The notes beneath the pieces were generated by a model. The model was given only the letters and a program-made list of their open reading frames with translations, searched no databases and had not been told where the DNA came from. The translations under genes were made by a program, and so were the position numbers. A stretch of DNA of 57,279 bases from Alphaproteobacteria bacterium. GTDB taxonomy: Bacteria > Pseudomonadota > Alphaproteobacteria > Micropepsales > Micropepsaceae. The DNA is taken from positions 145,672 to 202,950 of the forward strand of contig CANIAL010000001.1 in NCBI GenBank assembly GCA_947465395.1, in the 5' to 3' direction. Positions 17,940 to 25,650 of the stretch are shown here, in pieces; position 1 is the first letter of the stretch, and every line of letters begins with the position of its first letter.

Positions 17940-20900
17940 TTGCGGCATCGCAAACATGAGGGGACTGCGCCCCGTGCAGGCGGGGCGCGCGGATGGCGCC
18001 TGGCGCCGGCTTTGCTGGCCATGGCCGTCCTGTTCTGCTGTTCGGCGGACCTTTCCGCGCAACAGATCAATCCGGCGCTGGCCAATACCCTCAACCAGCT
18101 TCAGAACGGCAACGGTCTTGGCCAGAACGGCCTGGGCCTGGGTCTGGGTCTGGGGCAAAACCAGGTCCTGGGGGCCCAGCAACAGGATCTTCAATCGGTC
18201 ACGCAATTGCCAGCCTCGGTGCAGCGTTCAGCGCTGCCGGCCTCGCGGCTGGAGCAAATCATGTCGGCGCGGGCAGGCGCGACCTTGCGCGAGTTCGGCT
18301 ATGACCAGCTCGGCGTGGGCCGTCCGGTCACCATTCCCCAAGTGGGCGCGGTTCAGGATGATTACATCCTGGGCGCGGGCGATGAGATCGTGGTGTCCCT
18401 GCGCGGACAGGAAAACAGCGACCTGCCCGCGACGGTCAATCGCAACGGCCAGGTGCTGTTGCCGCGGCTTGATCCCCTGGCTGCCTCCGGACGCTCGTTC
18501 GGCGCGTTCCGTCAGGATCTGGAAGCGGCCGCACGGCGCGCCTATATCGCCACGTCCGCCTCCGCCACCATTGCGCGGGTTCGCCAGATCACCGTTTTGA
18601 TTTCCGGTGAAGTGAATGTGCCGGGCCAGCGCATCCTGACCGGACTTTCATCGGTGGTGGACGCGATCCTTCTGTCCGGCGGGGTCAAGAAGACCGGCTC
18701 CTTGCGAAACATTCGGATCGAGCGGGGCGGCGTCATTATCCCGGCTGATCTCTACACCGTCCTGACCAACACCGGCCGGGCCGGGGAAACCCGCCTTACC
18801 GATGGCGACCGCATCATGGTGCCCGCGCTGGGCAAGACACTGGCCGTGAGCGGCCTTGTCCGCCAGCCGGGCATCTTTGAATTGCCGCCCGGCCGTTCAG
18901 GCATGCCGGTGCGTGAACTGATGGCGCTTTCCGGCGGCATGGAAGTGCGCGGCCAGTATCGCCTGTCGGTGCTGCGCGTGGCGGCCAATGGCGCAACCCA
19001 CATGGAAAAGCTGGCCGGCGAAACCGCAACCGTGGATGACAGCGAAATATTGTTCGTTGATATCGGCGCCGACCTGGTCACCAACCAGGCGCAGCTGTCC
19101 GGCAATACCGGACTGGCGGGCCAGTTTCCCATTGTCACCGGCACGCGGCTTTCCGAGATGTTGAAGGCGCCCGGCGCCTTGGGCCCCGCGCCCTACACGC
19201 TGTTTGGCATCATTGCGCGGCGCAATCCGCAGACCCTGCTGCGCCAGCTTCTCACCTTTACGCCGGTGGCCGTCCTGAATGGCCGCGAGGACCAGGTGCT
19301 GCAGAATGACGACATCATTCGCGTGCTGTCGGTGAATGAAGCGCGGCTTCTCACCAACACGGTGCGCATCTACAACCAGCGCCAGACCGAGGCGCAGGAC
19401 GCGGTGCGCAATCCCTTGGCCGTGCCGGATCAACCCACCACGCAGACGGTGGTTTCTCCCACCGGCCAGCTGACGCAGGTTCCTGTCCAGCCCCGCAATC
19501 CCCAAAACACCCTTGCCGTCTTGGATCTGGCGGACCAGCAACGCCAGGACATTTCGCGCATCGCAGAACAGGTGGACCCGGTTACCCGCCAGACCATGCA
19601 GGCCCAGGCCGATGCCCAGCGCCAGCAATTTGGCCAGCAGCAGGATAGTTTCCAGCAGCAGAATCCGCAGGTCGCATCGGCATCGTCATCCATGCCGGGG
19701 CAGCAGACCCCGCCGCTGGTCGATTCGGAAACCGGGCTGGCCATCACCAACGTTGGGGGTGCAAATCCCGTTTTGCGCGACGGACCGTCCATGATGTCTG
19801 CGCCGCCTGTGCCTTCGCTCAATTTCCAGTCGGCAGATACGCTGTCGGGGCAGATTGCGCGCAACCGCGAAGTGGCGAACTTCGCCGACCTGGCGCGGCA
19901 GTTGGGCGTGGACCAGCTTGTGCTGGTCAATTATCTGATCGACCACCAGGCGCTGCTCAGCGGCGCGGTGGGCGGTCCCGGATATTATTTCGTGGGTCCC
20001 AATGTGGGGTTGCAGGACCTGGTCCAGGCGGCTGGCGGCACCATGAACTGGGCCGATGAGAGCGGCGTGGAATTGATTTCCACCGCGGTGGATACGCAAT
20101 CGGGACGTTCCGCCACGCGCCGCGTGCAGCTGCCGCTGCGCCAGGGCATGCTGGCCAACTACATTGTCCAGCCCCGCGACCAGTTGCGCTTCAACAAGGT
20201 TTTCACGGACTCCGGCCTGGGCACGGCCACCATACAGGGCGAAGTGCGATTCACCGGCAGCTACCAGATCACGCGCGGCGAACATCTGTCAGACCTGCTG
20301 GCGCGCGCCGGCGGGTTGACCAGCACGGCCTATCCCTATGGCACCGTCTTCCTGCGCAAATCCGCCGCCGAGACCGAGCGTGACGGCTATGTGCGCGCCG
20401 CCCGCGAGATCGAGGAACAGCTTGTGGTGGCCATGACGCGCATCGGCAACGACAAGATTGATCCGGCCACCTTCGGATCCATGCAGGCCTTCGTGAATGA
20501 ATTGCGCAACCAGAAGGCCGTGGGCCGGATTTCCGTGCCTGCTGATCCCAGCCTGCTGGCCGCCAATCCGCAGCGCGATCCGCTGCTGGAGCCGGGCGAC
20601 GTGGTCTATATCCCGCAGCGTCCCAGCACCATCGCCGTCCTGGGCCAGGTTTCGCAGGCTGGCAACTATCCCTATCGCGCCGGCCAGAGCCTGGGCGAAT
20701 ACATAGACATGGCCGGCGGCTATGGCGCCAATGCGGACGGCTCGCGCACCTTCATCGTCCTGCCGGACGGCTCGGCGCGGAAAGTGGAAAAATCCTGGCT
20801 GCGTTTCGATACCGATGCGCTGCCCCCCGGCAGCACCATCGTGGTGCCGCGCGACGTGACACCGCTGGATACGCGCCAGCTGATCATGGATGTCACGGCG

Positions 20901-20954
20901 ATCTTCAGCCAGTTGGCCGTTTCGGTGGCATCGCTGGCGGTGATTTCGCGCTAA
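17940..20954 (+). CDS. Wza-like SLBB-domain polysaccharide export protein, unusually long
   Basis: About 1004 residues against roughly 380 for E. coli Wza. After a long basic n-region and hydrophobic core (LAPALLAMAVLFCC) cleavage is expected near residue 40. A Gly/Leu/Gln/Asn-rich stretch (57-75) leads to a Poly_export domain at about 138-215 (LGAGDEIVVSLRGQ) and SLBB repeats (ISGEVNVPGQ and AVSGLVRQPG). A Gln/Asn-rich linker at about 480-600 separates this from a C-terminal half with further SLBB domains (IQGEVRFTGSY, VLGQVSQAGNYPYRAG), possibly GfcC-like. It forms or extends the outer-membrane export channel. TTG at 17940 is chosen because AGGGA sits 8 bases upstream and the next ATG would shorten the signal peptide; the frame is open further upstream. 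No clear lipobox is seen, unlike Wza. Confidence 0.88.
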   Translation: MRHRKHEGTAPRAGGARGWRLAPALLAMAVLFCCSADLSAQQINPALANTLNQLQNGNGLGQNGLGLGLGLGQNQVLGAQQQDLQSVTQLPASVQRSALPASRLEQIMSARAGATLREFGYDQLGVGRPVTIPQVGAVQDDYILGAGDEIVVSLRGQENSDLPATVNRNGQVLLPRLDPLAASGRSFGAFRQDLEAAARRAYIATSASATIARVRQITVLISGEVNVPGQRILTGLSSVVDAILLSGGVKKTGSLRNIRIERGGVIIPADLYTVLTNTGRAGETRLTDGDRIMVPALGKTLAVSGLVRQPGIFELPPGRSGMPVRELMALSGGMEVRGQYRLSVLRVAANGATHMEKLAGETATVDDSEILFVDIGADLVTNQAQLSGNTGLAGQFPIVTGTRLSEMLKAPGALGPAPYTLFGIIARRNPQTLLRQLLTFTPVAVLNGREDQVLQNDDIIRVLSVNEARLLTNTVRIYNQRQTEAQDAVRNPLAVPDQPTTQTVVSPTGQLTQVPVQPRNPQNTLAVLDLADQQRQDISRIAEQVDPVTRQTMQAQADAQRQQFGQQQDSFQQQNPQVASASSSMPGQQTPPLVDSETGLAITNVGGANPVLRDGPSMMSAPPVPSLNFQSADTLSGQIARNREVANFADLARQLGVDQLVLVNYLIDHQALLSGAVGGPGYYFVGPNVGLQDLVQAAGGTMNWADESGVELISTAVDTQSGRSATRRVQLPLRQGMLANYIVQPRDQLRFNKVFTDSGLGTATIQGEVRFTGSYQITRGEHLSDLLARAGGLTSTAYPYGTVFLRKSAAETERDGYVRAAREIEEQLVVAMTRIGNDKIDPATFGSMQAFVNELRNQKAVGRISVPADPSLLAANPQRDPLLEPGDVVYIPQRPSTIAVLGQVSQAGNYPYRAGQSLGEYIDMAGGYGANADGSRTFIVLPDGSARKVEKSWLRFDTDALPPGSTIVVPRDVTPLDTRQLIMDVTAIFSQLAVSVASLAVISR

Positions 20955-20959
20955 CCGGC

Positions 20960-22369
20960 TCAGCGGCCGTAATTGTCTTCAAACCGCACGATATCATCTT
21001 CGCCCAGATAGGCGCCGGACTGGACCTCGATCAGGTGCAGCGGCGCCTGGCCGGCATTTTCTAGGCGGTGTTTTTCGCCCAGCGGAATGAAAGTGGATTC
21101 ATTCTGGCGCAGCGTGAAGACGCGCTCCCCGCAGGTGACTCGCGCCTCGCCTGACACCACCACCCAATGCTCGGCGCGCTTGTGGTGCAGCTGCAGCGAC
21201 AGGCGGGCGCCGGGCTTCACCATTATGCGCTTGACCTGGAAATTGGCGCCCGCGTCTATCGTCTCGTAATAGCCCCAGGGCCGGTGGACCTTGCGGTGCG
21301 TCAGGTGAAGTTCGCGCCCGGATTGCTGCAGCTGTTCCACGATCTTCTTGACGTCCTGCGATGCGGCGCGGCTGCTGACCAGCACGGCGTCCGTCGTCGC
21401 CACCACCACCAGGTCTTCCAGACCGACGGCGGCGATCAGGGGACCTTCGCTGCGCAGGTATGAATTGCGCACATTCTCCACCAGCACATCGCCCTTGATG
21501 GCGTTGCCCGTTTTGTCCCGTTCGCTGGCGTGCCACAGCGCGTCCCAGGACCCCACATCGCTCCAGCCCATTTCCACCGGCACCATGGCGGCATTGGCGG
21601 TGTGCTCCATCACGGCATAGTCCATGGAAATGGATTTGCAGCCCTGGAAGGGAGCGTCGCCGACGCGGAAAAAATCCAGGTCCTGTTTTCCCTCGGCCAG
21701 GGCCTGGCGGCATTTTTCCAGAAGCTTCGGCTCCAGCGCCTGCAGCTCATCCAGAAAGCTCTGCGCCTGGAATGCGAACATGCCGCTGTTCCAGTAATAA
21801 TCACCCGCGGCGAGATAGGACGCCGCTTTCGCGGCGTCAGGTTTTTCCACGAAGGCGGCGGCGGAGAAGACGCCATTCCCCAAACTCTCGCCCCGCCGGA
21901 TATAGCCATAGCCCGTATCGGGCGATGTGGGCTTGATGCCGAACGTGACCAGCTTGCCCGACCGCGCGGCCTGGGCGGCGCTTTGCACCGCGCCCAGAAA
22001 GGCGGCCCGGTCGCGCACCACATGGTCGGTGGGAAGAAGCAGGAGGATGCCCCTGGGGTCCGCCTGGGCGATGGTGACGGCGGCAAGGGCTGCTGCGGGC
22101 GCGGTGTTGCGGCCCACGGGTTCCAGCAGAATCGCCCGGGCGGCCATGCCCGCCGCCCGCACCTGTTCGGCCACCAAAAAGCGGTGTTCGGTGTTGCAGA
22201 TCAGCAGCGGTGGCTGAAATTCCGGTCCCCTGACCCGGCCCAGGGTTTCCTGGATCAGGCTGACCGGGCCGGCCAGGTCCAGCAACTGCTTGGGGAACAG
22301 GCTGCGGGAAAGCGGCCAAAGCCTGGAGCCCACACCTCCAGACAGCAGGACCGGGTAAATAGTGTCCAT
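20960..22369 (-). CDS. manC: Mannose-1-phosphate guanylyltransferase / mannose-6-phosphate isomerase
   Basis: 469-residue bifunctional type II enzyme making GDP-mannose. The nucleotidyltransferase domain starts with LLSGGVGSRLWPLSR, contains FPKQLLDL and the FVEKPD motif, and covers about the first 340 residues. The C-terminal cupin domain (RPWGYYETID, RLSLQLHHKRAEHW, FIPLGEKHRLEN) carries the phosphomannose isomerase metal-binding histidines. GDP-mannose is a standard precursor for capsules and exopolysaccharides and for GDP-fucose or GDP-rhamnose. It is convergent with the SLBB gene (5 bases apart) and divergent from the small YjbE-like gene across a 230-base spacer. Confidence 0.95.
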   Translation of the reverse strand: MDTIYPVLLSGGVGSRLWPLSRSLFPKQLLDLAGPVSLIQETLGRVRGPEFQPPLLICNTEHRFLVAEQVRAAGMAARAILLEPVGRNTAPAAALAAVTIAQADPRGILLLLPTDHVVRDRAAFLGAVQSAAQAARSGKLVTFGIKPTSPDTGYGYIRRGESLGNGVFSAAAFVEKPDAAKAASYLAAGDYYWNSGMFAFQAQSFLDELQALEPKLLEKCRQALAEGKQDLDFFRVGDAPFQGCKSISMDYAVMEHTANAAMVPVEMGWSDVGSWDALWHASERDKTGNAIKGDVLVENVRNSYLRSEGPLIAAVGLEDLVVVATTDAVLVSSRAASQDVKKIVEQLQQSGRELHLTHRKVHRPWGYYETIDAGANFQVKRIMVKPGARLSLQLHHKRAEHWVVVSGEARVTCGERVFTLRQNESTFIPLGEKHRLENAGQAPLHLIEVQSGAYLGEDDIVRFEDNYGR

Positions 22370-22539
22370 AAAACAAGGGCCTTTTGCTGCGAATCAGCAA
22401 CCAATAGCAGAGGCGGGCGTTTGGGGTGAGTATGCCCCAATGGCTGCCTTAATCTGGTTCCCGGGACAGTACCGTACAATCTGTATGGGGCGCTATCGCC
22501 GGACCCGCTAAACGTATGACCTTTGCAAAGATGCATTGG

Positions 22540-22569
22540 TTGACATAAACGACAGTGCGATAGTAGAAA
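22540..22569 (+). promoter_or_regulatory. Candidate promoter for the YjbE-like gene
   Basis: A perfect -35 hexamer TTGACA lies at 22540-22545. TAGAAA at 22564-22569, 18 bases on, is the best -10 candidate and shares four of six positions with the consensus. The start codon at 22600 is about 25-30 bases downstream, with GGAG at 22588-22591, so the untranslated leader would be short. The -10 choice is uncertain. Confidence 0.5.
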
Positions 22570-22599
22570 ATAAGCCAGACTTTCATTGGAGTTTTTATA

Positions 22600-22833
22600 A
22601 TGCGGACTTTTGGCGCAGTTCTTCTGGCGTCCAGTCTGTTTGTTTCCGGAGCGTTCGCCGCGTCCGCCCCTCTTGCTCCCGGCAAGCCTGCTGGCGTGAA
22701 GCAGGCGCAGTCTCAGGGCAGCACGGCGCTGCCCTTTGTGGGCATCGGCATCGTTGCCGGCGGCGCCGCCTTGCTCGCTTCTGGCAATGGCACCACCTCG
22801 GTTACGAACAGCACGACTGGCCTCAACCCGTAA
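22600..22833 (+). CDS. YjbE/GfcA-like small secreted protein
   Basis: 77-residue protein with a clear signal peptide (MRTFGAVLLASSLFVSGAFA, cleavage at about residue 20). The mature part is small, with a Gly/Ala hydrophobic segment (VGIGIVAGGAALLASG) and a Thr/Ser/Asn tail ending TTSVTNSTTGLNP. E. coli YjbE and GfcA have the same plan: a tiny exported protein, a hydrophobic Gly/Val/Ala stretch and a Thr-rich tail, encoded with YjbF-YjbH. Similarity is by design and context, since such short low-complexity proteins cannot be aligned by eye. It has its own promoter-like sequence, a good ribosome site (GGAG, 8 bases) and a strong terminator directly after it, so it is probably a highly expressed single-gene unit. 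Confidence 0.7.
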   Translation: MRTFGAVLLASSLFVSGAFAASAPLAPGKPAGVKQAQSQGSTALPFVGIGIVAGGAALLASGNGTTSVTNSTTGLNP

Positions 22834-22853
22834 TTGGTCGGTTCGGAATTTGG

Positions 22854-22884
22854 AAAAGGGAGAGCGTTTCGCTCTCCCTTTTTT
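22854..22884 (+). terminator. Rho-independent terminator of the YjbE-like gene
   Basis: Perfect 9-bp stem GGGAGAGCG (22858-22866) and CGCTCTCCC (22870-22878) with a TTT loop, followed by six Ts (22879-22884) and preceded by AAAA, which can extend the stem. It begins about 20 bases after the stop codon. The A-tract/T-tract symmetry could also stop transcripts from the convergent yjbF-like gene, whose own stop is at 22929. Confidence 0.92.
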
Positions 22885-22928
22885 CATGTCTTGTCGGTGG
22901 CGTGGTCGGTTGACGTGACGGCGCCGCG

Positions 22929-23591
22929 TCAGCCGGGCTGGCGCAGGATCTGAAGGCCAATGCGTCCCGCCTTGGGATGGACATGCTGGATGGATCGCCA
23001 GACCTGCCCAGTTTCCGCGTCCAGCCAATAGGTATCCGTGAAATTCCAGTTCAGGCTGGGCGCGGCGCATTTCTCGTCCACGCGCAGGGTGCTGACAGGC
23101 GTGCCCAGAAGCGTCAGCATCTGGCGGCTCTGGTAACGAGTATTGCAGTTCACCCGCACGCCGAACGCACCCATGTCCGGAAAATCCTCCATTTGTGAGC
23201 TGGCGAATGGCGCGGTCAGCGCCGCAGAAACCGGCGGCAGGGCGCCCGACGTAGCCGCCCCGCGGGACGACAAATCATGCGCCAGGCCCACGCTGCGCAC
23301 CAGGCGCCCGTCACGCGTCGCCAGCACGATATGCGCCGCCGATGTCCATAGCTGTTCGCCATTCGCATCGGTGGCAAGCACCAGGATCTGCTGCGGACCC
23401 TTTTCCACCTGATAGGCCATGCTGGCAAAAGGAACCGCCGCCGCCTGGGTCCGGGTGACACGCCCGCCCCCGCCAAAGCTGGCGGCGACACCCTGACGCA
23501 CGGCGCGGAAATATTGCGCATAATCGGAGCTGCCGCCCGAGGCGCAGCCCCCCAGCATCAGGGCGATCGCGATGGCGGCCAGCGGTTTCAC
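22929..23591 (-). CDS. YjbF/GfcB-family lipoprotein
   Basis: 220-residue exported lipoprotein. The signal sequence ends in LGGC with the lipidated Cys at position 16. The mature protein has the pattern of the YjbF family: a Tyr-rich N-terminal segment, FASMAYQVEKGPQQILVLA, the tract LWTSAAHIVLATRDGRLVRS, then GLAHDL, and C-terminal YWLDAETGQVWRSIQHVHP. In E. coli, YjbF/GfcB is needed for exopolysaccharide or group 4 capsule export together with YjbE, YjbG and YjbH. The gene follows galU after 10 bases on the same strand, so the two are probably co-transcribed, which ties precursor supply to export. Confidence 0.82.
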   Translation of the reverse strand: MKPLAAIAIALMLGGCASGGSSDYAQYFRAVRQGVAASFGGGGRVTRTQAAAVPFASMAYQVEKGPQQILVLATDANGEQLWTSAAHIVLATRDGRLVRSVGLAHDLSSRGAATSGALPPVSAALTAPFASSQMEDFPDMGAFGVRVNCNTRYQSRQMLTLLGTPVSTLRVDEKCAAPSLNWNFTDTYWLDAETGQVWRSIQHVHPKAGRIGLQILRQPG

Positions 23592-23601
23592 GGCGCGCCG
23601 C

Positions 23602-24483
23602 TCACAGGGCGTTCTTCAGCATGGCCTTCAGCGCGGGCGCGATGTCGGGCCGTGCCAGGCCCAGCGCGATATTGGCGTGCAGGAAGCCAACCTTGTCGCC
23701 GCAGTCATAACGGGCGCAATCGGTCTTGACCGCGTGGAAGGGCATCTTGCCGATCAGCCGGGCCATGGAATCGGTGAGCTGGATTTCATTGCCCGCGCCG
23801 CGTTCCTTGCGGTCCAGTTCGGCGAAAATCTGCGGCTGCAAAATATACCGGCCAATGATGCAGAGATTGGACGGCGCCGTGGCGGGATCGGGCTTTTCCA
23901 CCACGCCCCTGACCTCGGTGGCGTTGCCAAAGGTTTTGCCAGGATCCACCACGCCATAGCGCCGGGTTTCCTCGCGGGTTTTTTCTTCCGCCGCCACGAT
24001 GATGCCGCCGCCCAGCGACTCATAGGCCTGGATCATCTGGGACAGCGCCCCCTTGGTTTTGCCCACCATCAGATCGTCAGGCAGCAGCACGGCAAAGGGT
24101 TCGGCGCCCACGAAATGGCGCGCGCACCACACCGCATGGCCAAGTCCCAGGGGCTGTTGCTGGCGGATGAAGCCCACCGATCCGGTCTGGGGCAGGGATT
24201 CCAGAAGGCTGTTCAGCTCTTCCGTCTTTTCCCGCGTCTCGAGAAGGGATTCCAGCTCATAGGCGTGATCGAAATGATCCTCAATGACGTGTTTACCACG
24301 GCCGGTTATGAAGACGAATTGCTCGATGCCCGCTTCGCGTGCTTCTTCCACCGCGTACTGGATCACCGGTTTGTCCACCACCGGCAACATTTCCTTGGGA
24401 ACCGCCTTTGTCGCAGGCAGGAAGCGTGTGCCCATGCCCGCGACGGGGAAAACGGCTTTGCGGACGGGTTTTGCGACGGCCAT
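23602..24483 (-). CDS. galU: UTP-glucose-1-phosphate uridylyltransferase
   Basis: 293-residue GalU. The nucleotidyltransferase signature FPVAGMGTRFLPATK is followed by the KEMLPVVDKPVIQYAVEEA block, GLGHAVWCAR and VEKPDP, all standard for the enzyme that makes UDP-glucose from UTP and glucose-1-phosphate. The frame opens ten codons earlier (24513), but the ATG at 24483 has GGGA upstream and matches the family's usual N terminus. UDP-glucose feeds galE at 27108 and ugd at 30240. Divergent from the TPR-SPOR gene. Confidence 0.95.
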   Translation of the reverse strand: MAVAKPVRKAVFPVAGMGTRFLPATKAVPKEMLPVVDKPVIQYAVEEAREAGIEQFVFITGRGKHVIEDHFDHAYELESLLETREKTEELNSLLESLPQTGSVGFIRQQQPLGLGHAVWCARHFVGAEPFAVLLPDDLMVGKTKGALSQMIQAYESLGGGIIVAAEEKTREETRRYGVVDPGKTFGNATEVRGVVEKPDPATAPSNLCIIGRYILQPQIFAELDRKERGAGNEIQLTDSMARLIGKMPFHAVKTDCARYDCGDKVGFLHANIALGLARPDIAPALKAMLKNAL

Positions 24484-24531
24484 GTTGATGCTTTCCCAGA
24501 ATAGCTGTTTCATGGCACGGACGGGCTGTTA

Positions 24532-25587
24532 ATGTCCAGTTTTCAACGGGTTCGTGCAGGAATGATGGGCTGGCACCGGACGGTTTTCGCGATCCTGCCG
24601 CTTGTGCTGGCGGCGCTTTTGCCTGCGCCGCTGCGGGCCGCGGACAGCACGCCGCTGGCGAAGAGCCGGGCGCTGATCACGATGGCCGAGGAGCGCGAGC
24701 GCGCCGGCGCGCATGACGACGCGCTGCTGGATTACACGAACGCCATCAATCTGGGAGCGCTGCCGCGCGATGAAAAATCCCGCGCCCTGTTCGCGCGCGG
24801 GCTGGTGCTGGACCAGACCGGCAAGCTGGATGCGGCGGCGGGCGATTATAGCGCCGCCCTGGCGCTGGCACCGGGTTTTGCGGCCGCGCTCAACAACCGC
24901 GCCAATGTCTGGCGGCGGATGGGACGCCTGAACGATGCCAAGCGCGATTACTTGGCCTCGCTGGCGGCGGGAAATCCGGACATGGAATATTCCTATTATG
25001 GCCTGGGCCAGATCGCGGAGGCGGAACATCACCTGGAACAGGCGCGCGGTTTCTACACCCGCGCCGCCGCGGCCAATCCAAACTATGCGCTTCCCGCCGA
25101 GCGGCTGGCGGCGCTGGGCAACCAGGACGCAATTCAGTTGCGCCCGCCGGGATCCAAGCCAGCGGACAGGCCGATCACCTTGCGCCCGCCCGGCACGCCC
25201 AAGGCGGAGTCCAAACCGCCATCACGCCCGGCCGCGTTCAGGCCCGCGCCGAAAGCGGCGCCTGTCAAAACGGCCAGGTCTGCATCACCGGGCCTGCGCC
25301 CGGCCCTGGTCGAGCAGGTGCCCGCAAAGGTCTTGGCGAAAGAACCCGCGACGGGAGGGGGGCTAGTGCAGCTGGGCGCCTGGCGCAGCCATGACGACGC
25401 CGTACAGGGCTGGGCGAAGGCCACGCGTGCAGCGCCCGGCGTGCTGGACGGCCTCAAGCCCCTTATCGTGGCGGCGGACTTGCCCCAGGGGCGCTGGTAT
25501 CGGCTGCGGGTCCGCGCATCCGCCCCGCAAGCGGTCTGCCGGGCATTGGAGGCCCAGGGCGTGGACTGTTTCCTGGCCCGCGACTGA
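24532..25587 (+). CDS. Secreted TPR protein with C-terminal SPOR-like domain
   Basis: 351 residues. A signal peptide (hydrophobic core TVFAILPLVLAALLPAPLRA) is followed by tetratricopeptide repeats over about residues 45-200 (for example ARGLVLDQTGKLDAAAGDYS and NNRANVWRRMGRLNDAKRDY), a Pro/Lys-rich linker (about 200-270) and a C-terminal domain of about 75 residues with VQLGAWRSHDDAVQGW and YRLRVRASAP, which matches the SPOR peptidoglycan-binding fold. It should reside in the periplasm and contact septal or denuded peptidoglycan. ATGs at 24562 and 24565 are alternative starts because the ATG at 24532 has no evident ribosome site. It leads a run with wzi-like, galE and DUF2914 genes, so a scaffold role in surface-polysaccharide assembly is possible but inferred. 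Confidence 0.75.
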   Translation: MSSFQRVRAGMMGWHRTVFAILPLVLAALLPAPLRAADSTPLAKSRALITMAEERERAGAHDDALLDYTNAINLGALPRDEKSRALFARGLVLDQTGKLDAAAGDYSAALALAPGFAAALNNRANVWRRMGRLNDAKRDYLASLAAGNPDMEYSYYGLGQIAEAEHHLEQARGFYTRAAAANPNYALPAERLAALGNQDAIQLRPPGSKPADRPITLRPPGTPKAESKPPSRPAAFRPAPKAAPVKTARSASPGLRPALVEQVPAKVLAKEPATGGGLVQLGAWRSHDDAVQGWAKATRAAPGVLDGLKPLIVAADLPQGRWYRLRVRASAPQAVCRALEAQGVDCFLARD

Positions 25588-25650
25588 TCGCTGGTTTTCG
25601 CACTCGCGGAAACCTCCTATGGTGACCCCGATTTGGGCGTCTGGAGCGTG

